The notes beneath the pieces are model-generated. The model saw only the letters and a list, made by a program, of their open reading frames with translations. It had not been told where the DNA came from and did not search any database. This document shows, in pieces, positions 15,398 through 22,605 of a DNA stretch of 35,639 bases. A program made the translations under genes and the position numbers. Where the stretch lies: positions 1 through 35,639 of the forward strand of contig CAMKEI010000021.1 in the NCBI GenBank assembly GCA_946411525.1. Reading direction: 5' to 3'. Source of the stretch: an uncultured Clostridia bacterium (GTDB lineage: Bacteria; Bacillota; Clostridia; Christensenellales; Aristaeellaceae). Within the stretch, counting starts at the first letter, position 1, and every line of letters starts with the position of its first letter.

Positions 15398-17439
15398 TCG
15401 CATCGATGTTCTATACGCTGCTGTATCTGTATGCCGGCGTATTAACCGTTCGGTTTCTGCTGCCGCGGCACCGTCCGCTGAACCGTCTCTGGCTGGGCCT
15501 GAGCCTCGGCCTGCTGGAAGAGATGTGGCTTCCCGCGATCGGCGCGTTCTGGTTTTCCTTCAGTGCGGAGGCGCATGTTTTCGGCGCCGCAGTGCTGTTT
15601 ATCCTGACAATTCTCTGCTGGTTTGTACGGGACAGGCGGACGCCGGCCGGCTGGGATGAGAAGGAGGAGGCGCTGCTCAGGCAGCTGCTGGTTTTCGGGA
15701 TCCCGCTGACGCTGCTGGCGGTCTGGCTTCAGTACAGCCATGTGATGCGGACAGACAGCGCCGGAAACTGGCATGTGGGCCAGAGTACCTACGGTGACCT
15801 GCCGATGCATCTGAGCTTTATCACAGGGCTGATCGGAAAAAAGTTTCCCGCGGATTATCCTTTCTATCCCGGCGCAAGGCTGAGCTATCCCTTCCTGACG
15901 GACAGCCTGAGCTCCACCTTTTATCTGCTGGGCAGCAGCCTGCAGGCGGCAGCGATTGTTCCCGCGGTTCTGATGATGGCGCTGTGCTATATGGGCGTGA
16001 TCGTCCTGGCACGGGACATGACAAACGGTAAGAGAACGGCGCTGCTGGCAGCCGCTCTGTTTTTCCTGAACGGCGGCCTGGGCTTTCTGTATGACTTTGA
16101 CCTGGCGGGCGGCACATGGACCGCGGACAGCAGCGCTCCGTTTTTCGTCCGCGCGGGGCAGACGGTTTCCGGATGGTTCTCCGCTGTTTCAGAACGGATC
16201 AGTCATATCCTGACCGGATACTACAAGACGCCGACCAATCAGCCGGATCCGAACAATCTGCGGTGGAGCAACGTGATCTGCGACATGATGGTGCCTCAGC
16301 GGACTCTCCTGGGAGGCTGGTGCATGACTATTCCTTGCCTTTACCTTGTGAACGCAGAATTCCGTTCGCGGATGCTGGACCCGCAGAACAAAAACCGAGG
16401 TCTGATCCTGCTGGGCGTATGGGCAGGAGCACTGCCGCTGATTCATACGCACAGCTTTCTGGCACTGGGCCTGGCTTCCGCCGGAGCGATGTGCTACGAC
16501 CTGATTCACGGCGATCCCAAGGCGCTGGCGGAGCGGAGACCGCGTCTGAGGATCCTGCTGCGCTACCTGGTCTACGGCGGAATCGCCGCGGTATTTGCCG
16601 CGCCGCAGCTGATCGGATTTACCTTCGCACAGGCCTTCAGAGAAGGAACCCGGTCTTTTGTCACATTCCAGTTCAACTGGGTCAACAATCCCTCAGGGAC
16701 AGGCATGCGTGATCTTTACCTGTGGTTTTATATCAAGAATATCGGATTGCCTTTCCTGGTTCTGATCGCCGCGCTGTTTGACAAAACTCCCCGGAACCGG
16801 CGGATTTTCGCCATGGCGCTGCCAATCATTCTGGCGGCGGAGTTTGTCCGTTTTCAGCCCAACGAATATGACAACAATAAACTGTTCTACCTGGCGTGGC
16901 TTCTGTGCTGCATGATTATCTCGGACTGGTGTTCCCGTCTCTGGAAGAGGCTGGACGGAATGAGCGGACGGCGCTTCCTGGCGGCTGCAGCAGCGGTTGT
17001 CACTTTCCTGAGCGCAGGGCTGACGATCTGGCGCGAATGCGTGTCGGATTACGTTGCCTTCAGCAGCGACGCCGTGGAAGCGGGCCTGTTCGCAAAGGAC
17101 AATACGGCGCCGGACGCGGTGTTTATCACCGGGACCGAACATCTGAACCCTGTCATTTCCATCGCCGGACGGCAAATTGCCTGCGGACCGGATCTGTGGC
17201 TGTACTGGCACGGATTCGACACGTACGAGCGGCAGGAGGAAATCGAAGCCTTCTACGAGAATCCGGAAGGCTATCCGGAGATACCCGCCAAATACGGCGC
17301 CGAATACGTCTATGTCTCCTCCTATGAACGCAGCAGCTACGATGTGGACGAGGAGGTCCTTGAAAGGATCGGCCTGAAAGTCTTCGAAAACGGAGAAGCG
17401 AGCATCTACCGGCTGGCGGAACCGGCAGTTCCCGACTGA
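15394..17439 (+). CDS. Large polytopic membrane protein, GT-C glycosyltransferase-like
   Basis: A 681-residue membrane protein with roughly a dozen hydrophobic helices and a soluble C-terminal tail (about 555-681). An acidic first extracytoplasmic loop (STYGDLPMHLSFITG, 131-145, with Asp135) and YPGARLSYPFLTDSL resemble the catalytic loops of GT-C enzymes, which move sugars from polyprenyl-phosphate donors outside the membrane. A later loop NNLRWSNVICDMMVPQRTLL and EYDNNKLFYLAW are also polar and conserved-looking. The tail contains ITGTEHLNPVISIAGRQIAC, similar to tails of uncharacterised membrane proteins of this type. It overlaps whiA by 4 bp and takes the place where hpr/crh often follows whiA. 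The GT-C call is by general resemblance only; the sugar is unknown. Confidence 0.65.
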   Translation: MIASMFYTLLYLYAGVLTVRFLLPRHRPLNRLWLGLSLGLLEEMWLPAIGAFWFSFSAEAHVFGAAVLFILTILCWFVRDRRTPAGWDEKEEALLRQLLVFGIPLTLLAVWLQYSHVMRTDSAGNWHVGQSTYGDLPMHLSFITGLIGKKFPADYPFYPGARLSYPFLTDSLSSTFYLLGSSLQAAAIVPAVLMMALCYMGVIVLARDMTNGKRTALLAAALFFLNGGLGFLYDFDLAGGTWTADSSAPFFVRAGQTVSGWFSAVSERISHILTGYYKTPTNQPDPNNLRWSNVICDMMVPQRTLLGGWCMTIPCLYLVNAEFRSRMLDPQNKNRGLILLGVWAGALPLIHTHSFLALGLASAGAMCYDLIHGDPKALAERRPRLRILLRYLVYGGIAAVFAAPQLIGFTFAQAFREGTRSFVTFQFNWVNNPSGTGMRDLYLWFYIKNIGLPFLVLIAALFDKTPRNRRIFAMALPIILAAEFVRFQPNEYDNNKLFYLAWLLCCMIISDWCSRLWKRLDGMSGRRFLAAAAAVVTFLSAGLTIWRECVSDYVAFSSDAVEAGLFAKDNTAPDAVFITGTEHLNPVISIAGRQIACGPDLWLYWHGFDTYERQEEIEAFYENPEGYPEIPAKYGAEYVYVSSYERSSYDVDEEVLERIGLKVFENGEASIYRLAEPAVPD

Positions 17440-17479
17440 CTGAAAAAGACAGCATTTCCTGTTCAAAAAAAGAAAAATG

Positions 17480-17488
17480 TGATATAAT
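17480..17488 (+). promoter_or_regulatory. Extended -10 promoter of the coiled-coil repeat gene
   Basis: TGATATAAT fits the extended -10 form TGnTATAAT. It lies in an AT-rich stretch after the GT-C-like gene and 66 bp before the ATG. The -35 region is weak, as is common for extended -10 promoters. Confidence 0.55.
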
Positions 17489-17554
17489 AAACACAATAAT
17501 CAACCGGCAGGGTCCGGATCACGTTTATATCAACTGAATAGGAGGAACTGTATT

Positions 17555-18532
17555 ATGAAGAAGACAGGTACCATCGTTACCGCACTGCTGGCTGTCCTTG
17601 CAATTGTTTTCGCAATCCTGTACTTCACAGGAAACGGTGAAAAAGGCAACCTGACAGGTGAAAAGGCTGAGCTGGTCAAACAGCTGGAAAGCCTGACGGG
17701 AGAGAAGGACGAGCTGGCCAAACAGCTGGAAAGCCTGACGGGAGAGAAGGACGAGCTGGCCAAAAAGGTTGAGACCCTGACGGCGGACGCATCCAAGGCA
17801 GCCGAAGACGCTGCCGCGCAGGTTACGGCGCTGACAGGTGAAAAAGACGAGCTGGCCAAACAGGTGGAGACCCTGACAGCGGACGCGGCCAAGGCTGCGG
17901 AAGACGCTGTCGCGCAGGTTACGGCGCTGACGGGTGAAAAAGATGAGCTGGTCAAACAGGTGGAGACCCTGACGGCTGACGCGGCCAAGGCGGCGGAAGA
18001 CGCTGCCGCGCAGGTTGCAGCGCTGACGGGTGAAAAAGACGAGCTGGCCAAACAGGTTGAGACCCTGACGGCGGATGCGGCCAAGGCGGCGGAAGACGCT
18101 GCCGCGCAGGTTACGGCGCTGACAGGTGAAAAAGATGAGCTGGTCAAACAGGTGGAGACCCTGACGGCTGACGCGGCCAAGACTGCGGAGGAGGCAAAGG
18201 CACAGCTGGATACCCTGCTGGGTGAAAAGGACGAGCTGGCCAAACAGGTGGAAAGCCTGACGGCGGACGCAGCCAAGGCGGCTGAAGACGCGAAGGCGGC
18301 GATTGAAACCGAAGTGGCAAAAGTCAGGGAAGAAGCAGAGGGAACGATCAGCGAACTGACAAAGAAGGTCGAGGAACTGACAGCGTCCCTGGATTTCGGC
18401 AACCTGGATGAAGAAGGTATCAAAGGCCTGTTCGAGAAGCTGAAGACGAATCCGAAGGTCCTGTCGGTGCTTCCCGGCATTCTCAGCGAGTTTGGAATCG
18501 AGCTGCCGTCGGCTGCCGAACCGGCGGAATGA
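17555..18532 (+). CDS. Membrane-anchored coiled-coil tandem-repeat protein
   Basis: A 325-residue protein with one N-terminal hydrophobic segment (about 7-25; signal anchor or uncleaved signal) and no wall-sorting motif. Residues 33-60 hold two 14-residue units (LTGEKxELxKQLES). Residues 61-252 hold six 32-residue units of the type LTGEKDELAKQVETLTAD followed by AAKAAEDAAAQVTA. The pattern of Leu/Val and Ala spaced by charged residues predicts a long rod-like coiled coil. A length of 32 equals three heptads plus one hendecad. A short non-repetitive C-terminal domain (about 278-316, LDFGNLDEEGIKGLFEKLK) may be globular. GGAGG precedes the ATG. It has its own extended -10 promoter and terminator, so it is monocistronic. 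A spacer or scaffold under or across the wall is possible; function is unknown. Confidence 0.8.
   Translation: MKKTGTIVTALLAVLAIVFAILYFTGNGEKGNLTGEKAELVKQLESLTGEKDELAKQLESLTGEKDELAKKVETLTADASKAAEDAAAQVTALTGEKDELAKQVETLTADAAKAAEDAVAQVTALTGEKDELVKQVETLTADAAKAAEDAAAQVAALTGEKDELAKQVETLTADAAKAAEDAAAQVTALTGEKDELVKQVETLTADAAKTAEEAKAQLDTLLGEKDELAKQVESLTADAAKAAEDAKAAIETEVAKVREEAEGTISELTKKVEELTASLDFGNLDEEGIKGLFEKLKTNPKVLSVLPGILSEFGIELPSAAEPAE
17651..18310 (+). repeat. In-frame tandem repeats (42-bp then 96-bp units)
   Basis: Two 42-bp units (17651-17734) are followed by six near-identical 96-bp units (17735-18310). Differences between units are mostly silent or conservative (GAC/GAT, CTGGCC/CTGGTC, ACGGCG/ACAGCG/ACGGCT). 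The last unit is the most diverged. The array should be prone to copy-number change. Confidence 0.9.
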
Positions 18533-18554
18533 ACGACCGGAGGAATCAGATCCG

Positions 18555-18590
18555 AAGCCCGTCTTCCGAAAGCGGAAGACGGGCTTTTCC
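18555..18590 (+). terminator. Rho-independent terminator of the coiled-coil repeat gene
   Basis: AAGCCCGTCTTCCG and CGGAAGACGGGCTT form a perfect 14-bp stem around an AAAG loop, followed by TTTCCTTG. It lies 22 bp after the stop codon. Confidence 0.85.
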
Positions 18591-18619
18591 TTGATTTTTC
18601 CGTAAAAATGGGATAAAAT
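18591..18619 (+). promoter_or_regulatory. Promoter of rplI-dnaB
   Basis: TTGATT (18591-18596) and TAAAAT (18614-18619) are exactly 17 bp apart, immediately after the terminator and 29 bp before the rplI ATG. A GCAGGAGGTGG ribosome site follows. Confidence 0.65.
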
Positions 18620-18648
18620 ACTCATAATATGCAGGAGGTGGGATTTTC

Positions 18649-19107
18649 ATGAAGGTAGTATTGCTGAAAGATGTCAAGAATGTCGGGAAGAGGGATGATA
18701 TCCTGACGGTCAGCGACGGTTATGCCCGGAACTTCCTGTTTCCACAGAAGCTGGCCGCGGAAGCCACTCCCGGCGCACTGAAAGAGATTCAGCGCAAGCG
18801 CGCCGCCCAGGACGCACGCGAGGCGGAAATGCTGGCGGAAGCGAAGGACAAAGCAGCTGCACTGAAGGACAAAGTCATTACGCTGGCGGTAAAGTGCGGG
18901 GAGAAAGGACGCCTGTACGGGTCCGTGACCGCGGCGGAAGTGGCCGAGGCGCTTGAAAAGCAGCACGGGGTCAAGGTAGACAAGCGCAAGATCGATATCG
19001 GGGACCCGATTCGCGAGACGGGAATGCGGACGATTTCCGTGTGGCTGCATTCCGGAGTGACCACGCCGATGAAGCTGGACGTGCAGCCGATCAAAAAGAA
19101 CGCGTGA
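18649..19107 (+). CDS. rplI: 50S ribosomal protein L9
   Basis: Structural protein of the large ribosomal subunit that contacts 23S rRNA and limits frameshifting. The 152-residue length is typical. The N-terminal domain contains the L9 signature [17 protein letters not shown] and [14 protein letters not shown] long charged helix links to the C-terminal domain ([30 protein letters not shown]). A strong GGAGGTGG precedes the ATG. dnaB follows 77 bp later in the standard rplI-dnaB arrangement. The gap holds an imperfect hairpin (19127-19135 with 19150-19158) that could attenuate transcription. Confidence 0.97.
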   Translation: MKVVLLKDVKNVGKRDDILTVSDGYARNFLFPQKLAAEATPGALKEIQRKRAAQDAREAEMLAEAKDKAAALKDKVITLAVKCGEKGRLYGSVTAAEVAEALEKQHGVKVDKRKIDIGDPIRETGMRTISVWLHSGVTTPMKLDVQPIKKNA

Positions 19108-19184
19108 TCCGGATGACCCGCGGCGGGGACGGTTTTACCGTTCAGGAATAAACGGTCCGGCTGAAAGGACATATTGAGGTAAGG

Positions 19185-20555
19185 ATGGACATCAGGGAAG
19201 AGACGGGCAGCCTGCCACTGCCCAACAGCACAGAAGCGGAAATCAGCGTCCTCGGCGCCATGCTGCAGGACAAAAACGCCGTGCTCCGCGCCGCTGAGCA
19301 GCTCCAGCCTGAAGATTTTTACCATCAGGAACACAGGGAGATCTTTACGGTCCTTGCGGACCTGAGCCGCCGGCAGACCGACATCGACATGGTGACTGTA
19401 CGGGATGCGCTGGCCAGACGGGGATCCCTCGACGGGGTCGGCGGCGTGCAGTACCTGCTGAAAATCAACAATGAAGTACCCACCGCGGCAAACATCCAGT
19501 CCTACATCAATATCGTCCGGGAAAAGAGCACGCTGCGGAAACTGATCGCCGCTTCACAGGGCATTATGAAGGACTGCTACGGCCAGAACAGAGAACTGCA
19601 GGATGTTCTGGCGGACGCGGAGAAATCGATCTTCGATATCGTGATGAACCGCCAGGGCGGGGAGGAACTCAGGCCGCTCAGCGAGGGGCTGGAAAAAGCC
19701 TTCGCGATCATCGAGGAAAACGCGAAGCATCCGAACGATTTTGTCGGCGTGCCCACGGGTTTCATCGATCTGGATTCCATGCTGACGGGCCTGCATCCGG
19801 GCGAACTGATCATTGTCGGCGCAAGGCCGGCCATGGGCAAAACCTCTTTCGCGATGAACATTGCGGAGTATGCCGCGGTAAACAAGGGAAAGACGACCGC
19901 CGTGTTCACGCTGGAAATGCCGCGGGAACAGATCGCGCTACGCATGCTCTGCTCTGACGCGAAAGTGGACATGCAGCGGGTGCGCAAGGGCACGCTGCAT
20001 GACGAGGATTGGATGCGCCTTGCCCAGTCTCTCGGCCCCCTGTCCGCGGCACCGATGTATATCGACGACACCTCCGCCCTCTCGCCGACGCAGCTGCGGT
20101 CCAGATGCAGAAGGCTGATGATGGAAAAGGGCGGGCTGGATCTTGTCGTCGTGGACTATCTGGGCCTGATGCGTTCGGACGGCCGGGCGGAAAACCGCAA
20201 TATGGAAGTCAGCGAAATCAGCCGCAGGCTGAAGGCGATCGCGCTGGAACTTAAAATTCCGATCGTGGCCTGTGCGCAGCTCAGCCGCGCCAACAAGGAC
20301 CGGCTTGACAAGCGTCCGATGCTGAGCGACCTGCGGGATTCCGGGTCCATCGAACAAGACGCGGACGTGGTTATGTTCCTGCACCGCGAGGAGTACTACA
20401 ATAAAGACACGGAAGACAAGAATATCGGTGAAGTGATCGTCTCGAAACAACGGAGCGGTCCGCTGGGGACGGTCAAGCTTGCCTGGCTGAGTGAATACAC
20501 GACCTTCGCGAATCTGGCCAGGGATTACGGCCAGAACGGTGAAGCACCATACTGA
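19185..20555 (+). CDS. dnaB: Replicative DNA helicase DnaB
   Basis: Hexameric 5'-3' helicase of the replication fork, 456 residues. The N-terminal helical domain (LPNSTEAEISVLGAML at about 11-26, then FYHQEHREIF) binds primase. The RecA-like C-terminal domain has Walker A GARPAMGKTSF, FTLEMPREQIALRML, Walker B LVVVDYLGLM and the arginine-finger region ACAQLSRANKDR, with RPMLSDLRDSGSIEQDADVV-type motif IV (DLRDSGSIEQDADV). No intein interrupts it. GAGGTAAGG precedes the ATG. It shares the rplI transcript. Confidence 0.97.
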   Translation: MDIREETGSLPLPNSTEAEISVLGAMLQDKNAVLRAAEQLQPEDFYHQEHREIFTVLADLSRRQTDIDMVTVRDALARRGSLDGVGGVQYLLKINNEVPTAANIQSYINIVREKSTLRKLIAASQGIMKDCYGQNRELQDVLADAEKSIFDIVMNRQGGEELRPLSEGLEKAFAIIEENAKHPNDFVGVPTGFIDLDSMLTGLHPGELIIVGARPAMGKTSFAMNIAEYAAVNKGKTTAVFTLEMPREQIALRMLCSDAKVDMQRVRKGTLHDEDWMRLAQSLGPLSAAPMYIDDTSALSPTQLRSRCRRLMMEKGGLDLVVVDYLGLMRSDGRAENRNMEVSEISRRLKAIALELKIPIVACAQLSRANKDRLDKRPMLSDLRDSGSIEQDADVVMFLHREEYYNKDTEDKNIGEVIVSKQRSGPLGTVKLAWLSEYTTFANLARDYGQNGEAPY

Positions 20556-20674
20556 CGATTCCGTGACGGACGGAACAGATCCCCGGCGGGCATCAGCGGT
20601 TCCGGTGCAGCATGAGCCGCCCGGTCAGGAGAATCGGACGGACGCCTGACAATTCACAGTCTGAGGAGTAACTG

Positions 20675-21625
20675 ATGGAGAACTATACGGTTTGCCAGCT
20701 GCAGCGGGACATGCGCTATGAAGGGTTCCTGCTCATCCGCTCCGCTGAGAAGCGGAAAGACAGCAAAGGCAACGATTATGTGGATATGAACCTCACCGAC
20801 AGGACCGGCGAAATCAACTGCAAAATCTGGAACTGGGATCCGGAAGCGGAAATACCCAAAGCAGGGCAGCCGGTCAAGGTGCGGGGGACGATTCAGGAAT
20901 ACAACGGACGGCTGCAGCTGCGGGTGGAAAAATGGCGCCTGTGCACGGAGGACGACCCGGTTGATATGAACACACTGGTTCCCTGCGCGCCGAGGAAACC
21001 GGAAGAAATGCTCGAAGAGATCAGGGACACGCTGGAAAGCTTCAAGAACGAAGACCTGAAGAAACTGACGCAGGGCATGCTGGAATTCGCCGGTGACCGG
21101 CTGAAATGGTTTCCGGCGGCTCAGCGGATGCACCACGCGGAACGCAGCGGCCTCCTGCACCATACTACGGACATGCTCCGGCTGGCGAAGGCACTGCTGG
21201 AGATCTATCCCTGGCTGAACCGGGACCTGCTGCTGGCTGGCGTCATCATCCACGATCTGGGCAAGATCGAGGAGATGAAGAGCGATCAGACCGGAAACGT
21301 GACAGACTATACCATGGACGGACAGCTGCTCGGCCACCTGGTCCGGGGCATTACAAACCTGAACCGGGTTGCGGAAGCGGCCGGCGTTACCGGCGAGTGC
21401 CTGATTCTGCTGGAGCACATGCTGCTGAGCCACCACGGAGAGAGCGAATACGGCAGCCCCAAGCCGCCGATGTTTGCCGAGGCGGAAGCGCTCCACTGGA
21501 TCGACATCATGGATGCGCGGATGAACGCGATGAAGACCGTGACTGACAAAACGCCCCCCGGCGCGTTCAGTGAAAAGATCTTCAGCCTGGACAGGCGGGT
21601 ATATCATCCCGGGATTAATCCGTAA
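20675..21625 (+). CDS. yhaM: OB-fold/HD-domain 3'-5' exoribonuclease, YhaM family
   Basis: A 316-residue protein, matching the usual YhaM length. Family members are Mn-dependent 3'-5' exonucleases that trim short RNA and single-stranded DNA. An OB-fold occupies about 13-90 (YVDMNLTDRTGEINCKIW, VKVRGTIQEYNGRLQL). The HD phosphohydrolase domain spans about 150-290 with HHAERSGLLHHTTDML (His162/163), IIHDLGKIEE (His193, Asp194), and later ECLILLEHMLLSHHG and EAEALHWIDIMDARMNAM. CTGAGGAG lies 7 bp before the ATG. It follows dnaB after a 119-bp gap that shows no clear terminator. The role in RNA turnover is by family. Confidence 0.9.
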   Translation: MENYTVCQLQRDMRYEGFLLIRSAEKRKDSKGNDYVDMNLTDRTGEINCKIWNWDPEAEIPKAGQPVKVRGTIQEYNGRLQLRVEKWRLCTEDDPVDMNTLVPCAPRKPEEMLEEIRDTLESFKNEDLKKLTQGMLEFAGDRLKWFPAAQRMHHAERSGLLHHTTDMLRLAKALLEIYPWLNRDLLLAGVIIHDLGKIEEMKSDQTGNVTDYTMDGQLLGHLVRGITNLNRVAEAAGVTGECLILLEHMLLSHHGESEYGSPKPPMFAEAEALHWIDIMDARMNAMKTVTDKTPPGAFSEKIFSLDRRVYHPGINP

Positions 21626-21684
21626 AGATGGAACAGATATACGCCACTGACCGTTTATAAATATGAAGGATGGAGGAAAGAAGT

Positions 21685-22521
21685 ATGTGGAAGAAGAGGA
21701 TCCTTTGCCTGGTTCTGGTCCTGTGTGCGGCGTTGGTGATGACGGCGTGCAAGCAGAAGGAGACGTTCCCGACGACGCCTCAGCAGGAACAGCCGACAGC
21801 AGAACCGCAGAGCGAGCAGAATATTTTCGGAGACACTCCGCTGCCCCAGGAGATTGACTGGGATGACGGCAGCTATGATCCGACCCAGGAAGAGGGCGGA
21901 AGCGATGAAGAGGTTGTGCAGCCGGTGGACGCGGACGAACCGACTGAAGTGCCCGCTGTAAAAGGCGAATATGCCGGCGCGACGCCCGTGGTGATCGATC
22001 CGATCGACAAGCCCACGCCCACACCGCTGCCGCCGCTGACTTTTACCTATGACAAGTATGAGGCAAAATCACTCGGCCTGACCTTCGAAGCACCTGCAGG
22101 GTGGCTTGTGGATGACAGTCAGCCGGACACCTATACGCTGACCAATCCGGATCCTTCCATGGACTATGCAGCACAGCTGTCCATCCGCCTGGTGCCGGTA
22201 AGCAAGAATTACACCAAAAACGAACTGATCAAGGAAGTCAAAGGAACCCTTGATACAATCGGGGGCGATGGCTTCCAGAAATTTGAGCGCTCCAATACTG
22301 CGGGCCGCAAGTTCATGAACACGGACGCGATCTACGCCAACTATACCGGCACCACGACGGACGGCGTCAAGATTGCAGGCCGGATTATCATCGCCTGTTC
22401 CAACAAGACGCTGTACATCCTGCACGTCAGCTATCCCCAGGGTTATACAAAGACCTATGTTGACAACGTCTTTGACAAATTCCGTCACTCGGTCAAAACA
22501 ATCTCCGGTACCGGCAACTGA
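21685..22521 (+). CDS. Putative lipoprotein with PsbP/DUF1795-like domain
   Basis: A 278-residue exported protein. The N-terminus MWKKRILCLVLVLCAALVM ends in MTAC, an acceptable though non-ideal lipobox (Met at -3), so lipidation at about Cys22 is probable. An acidic, Pro/Gln/Glu-rich linker (about 25-120) follows, finishing in TPTPLPPL. The C-terminal domain (about 125-275) starts SLGLTFEAPAGWLVDDSQPD and ends with YILHVSYPQGYTKTYVDNVFDKFRHSV. This resembles the PsbP/DUF1795 fold found in many Firmicutes lipoproteins of unknown function. The ATG at 21685 is chosen for its GGAGGAAAG site and signal peptide. It lies directly upstream of the giant SdrD-like gene and may be part of the same envelope locus. 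Confidence 0.72.
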   Translation: MWKKRILCLVLVLCAALVMTACKQKETFPTTPQQEQPTAEPQSEQNIFGDTPLPQEIDWDDGSYDPTQEEGGSDEEVVQPVDADEPTEVPAVKGEYAGATPVVIDPIDKPTPTPLPPLTFTYDKYEAKSLGLTFEAPAGWLVDDSQPDTYTLTNPDPSMDYAAQLSIRLVPVSKNYTKNELIKEVKGTLDTIGGDGFQKFERSNTAGRKFMNTDAIYANYTGTTTDGVKIAGRIIIACSNKTLYILHVSYPQGYTKTYVDNVFDKFRHSVKTISGTGN

Positions 22522-22546
22522 CCGCCGGCCCACATAAAAATCTCAA

Positions 22547-22583
22547 CGTGACGCGCTTGCCGGATACCGGCCGGCGCGTCACG
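22547..22583 (+). other. Strong nested hairpin in the leader of the SdrD-like gene
   Basis: CGTGACGCGC (22547-22556) pairs perfectly with GCGCGTCACG (22574-22583). Inside it GCCGG-ATA-CCGGC (22559-22571) forms a second stem. No T-run follows, so it is a poor terminator. It ends 11 bp before the GGAGG site of the next gene and could influence its translation or the stability of the upstream mRNA. Confidence 0.6.
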
Positions 22584-22605
22584 GTATGCTATCGGGAGGC
22601 TTTTC

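Noticed and set aside
17651-18310. CRISPR-like array
   Set aside because: The repeats are contiguous, in frame and protein-coding with no spacers.
17525-18625. Long open frames (366 and 316 codons) on the minus strand across the coiled-coil repeat gene
   Set aside because: They arise because the 96-bp repeat has no stop in those frames. The plus frame has the signal anchor, promoter, ribosome site and terminator.
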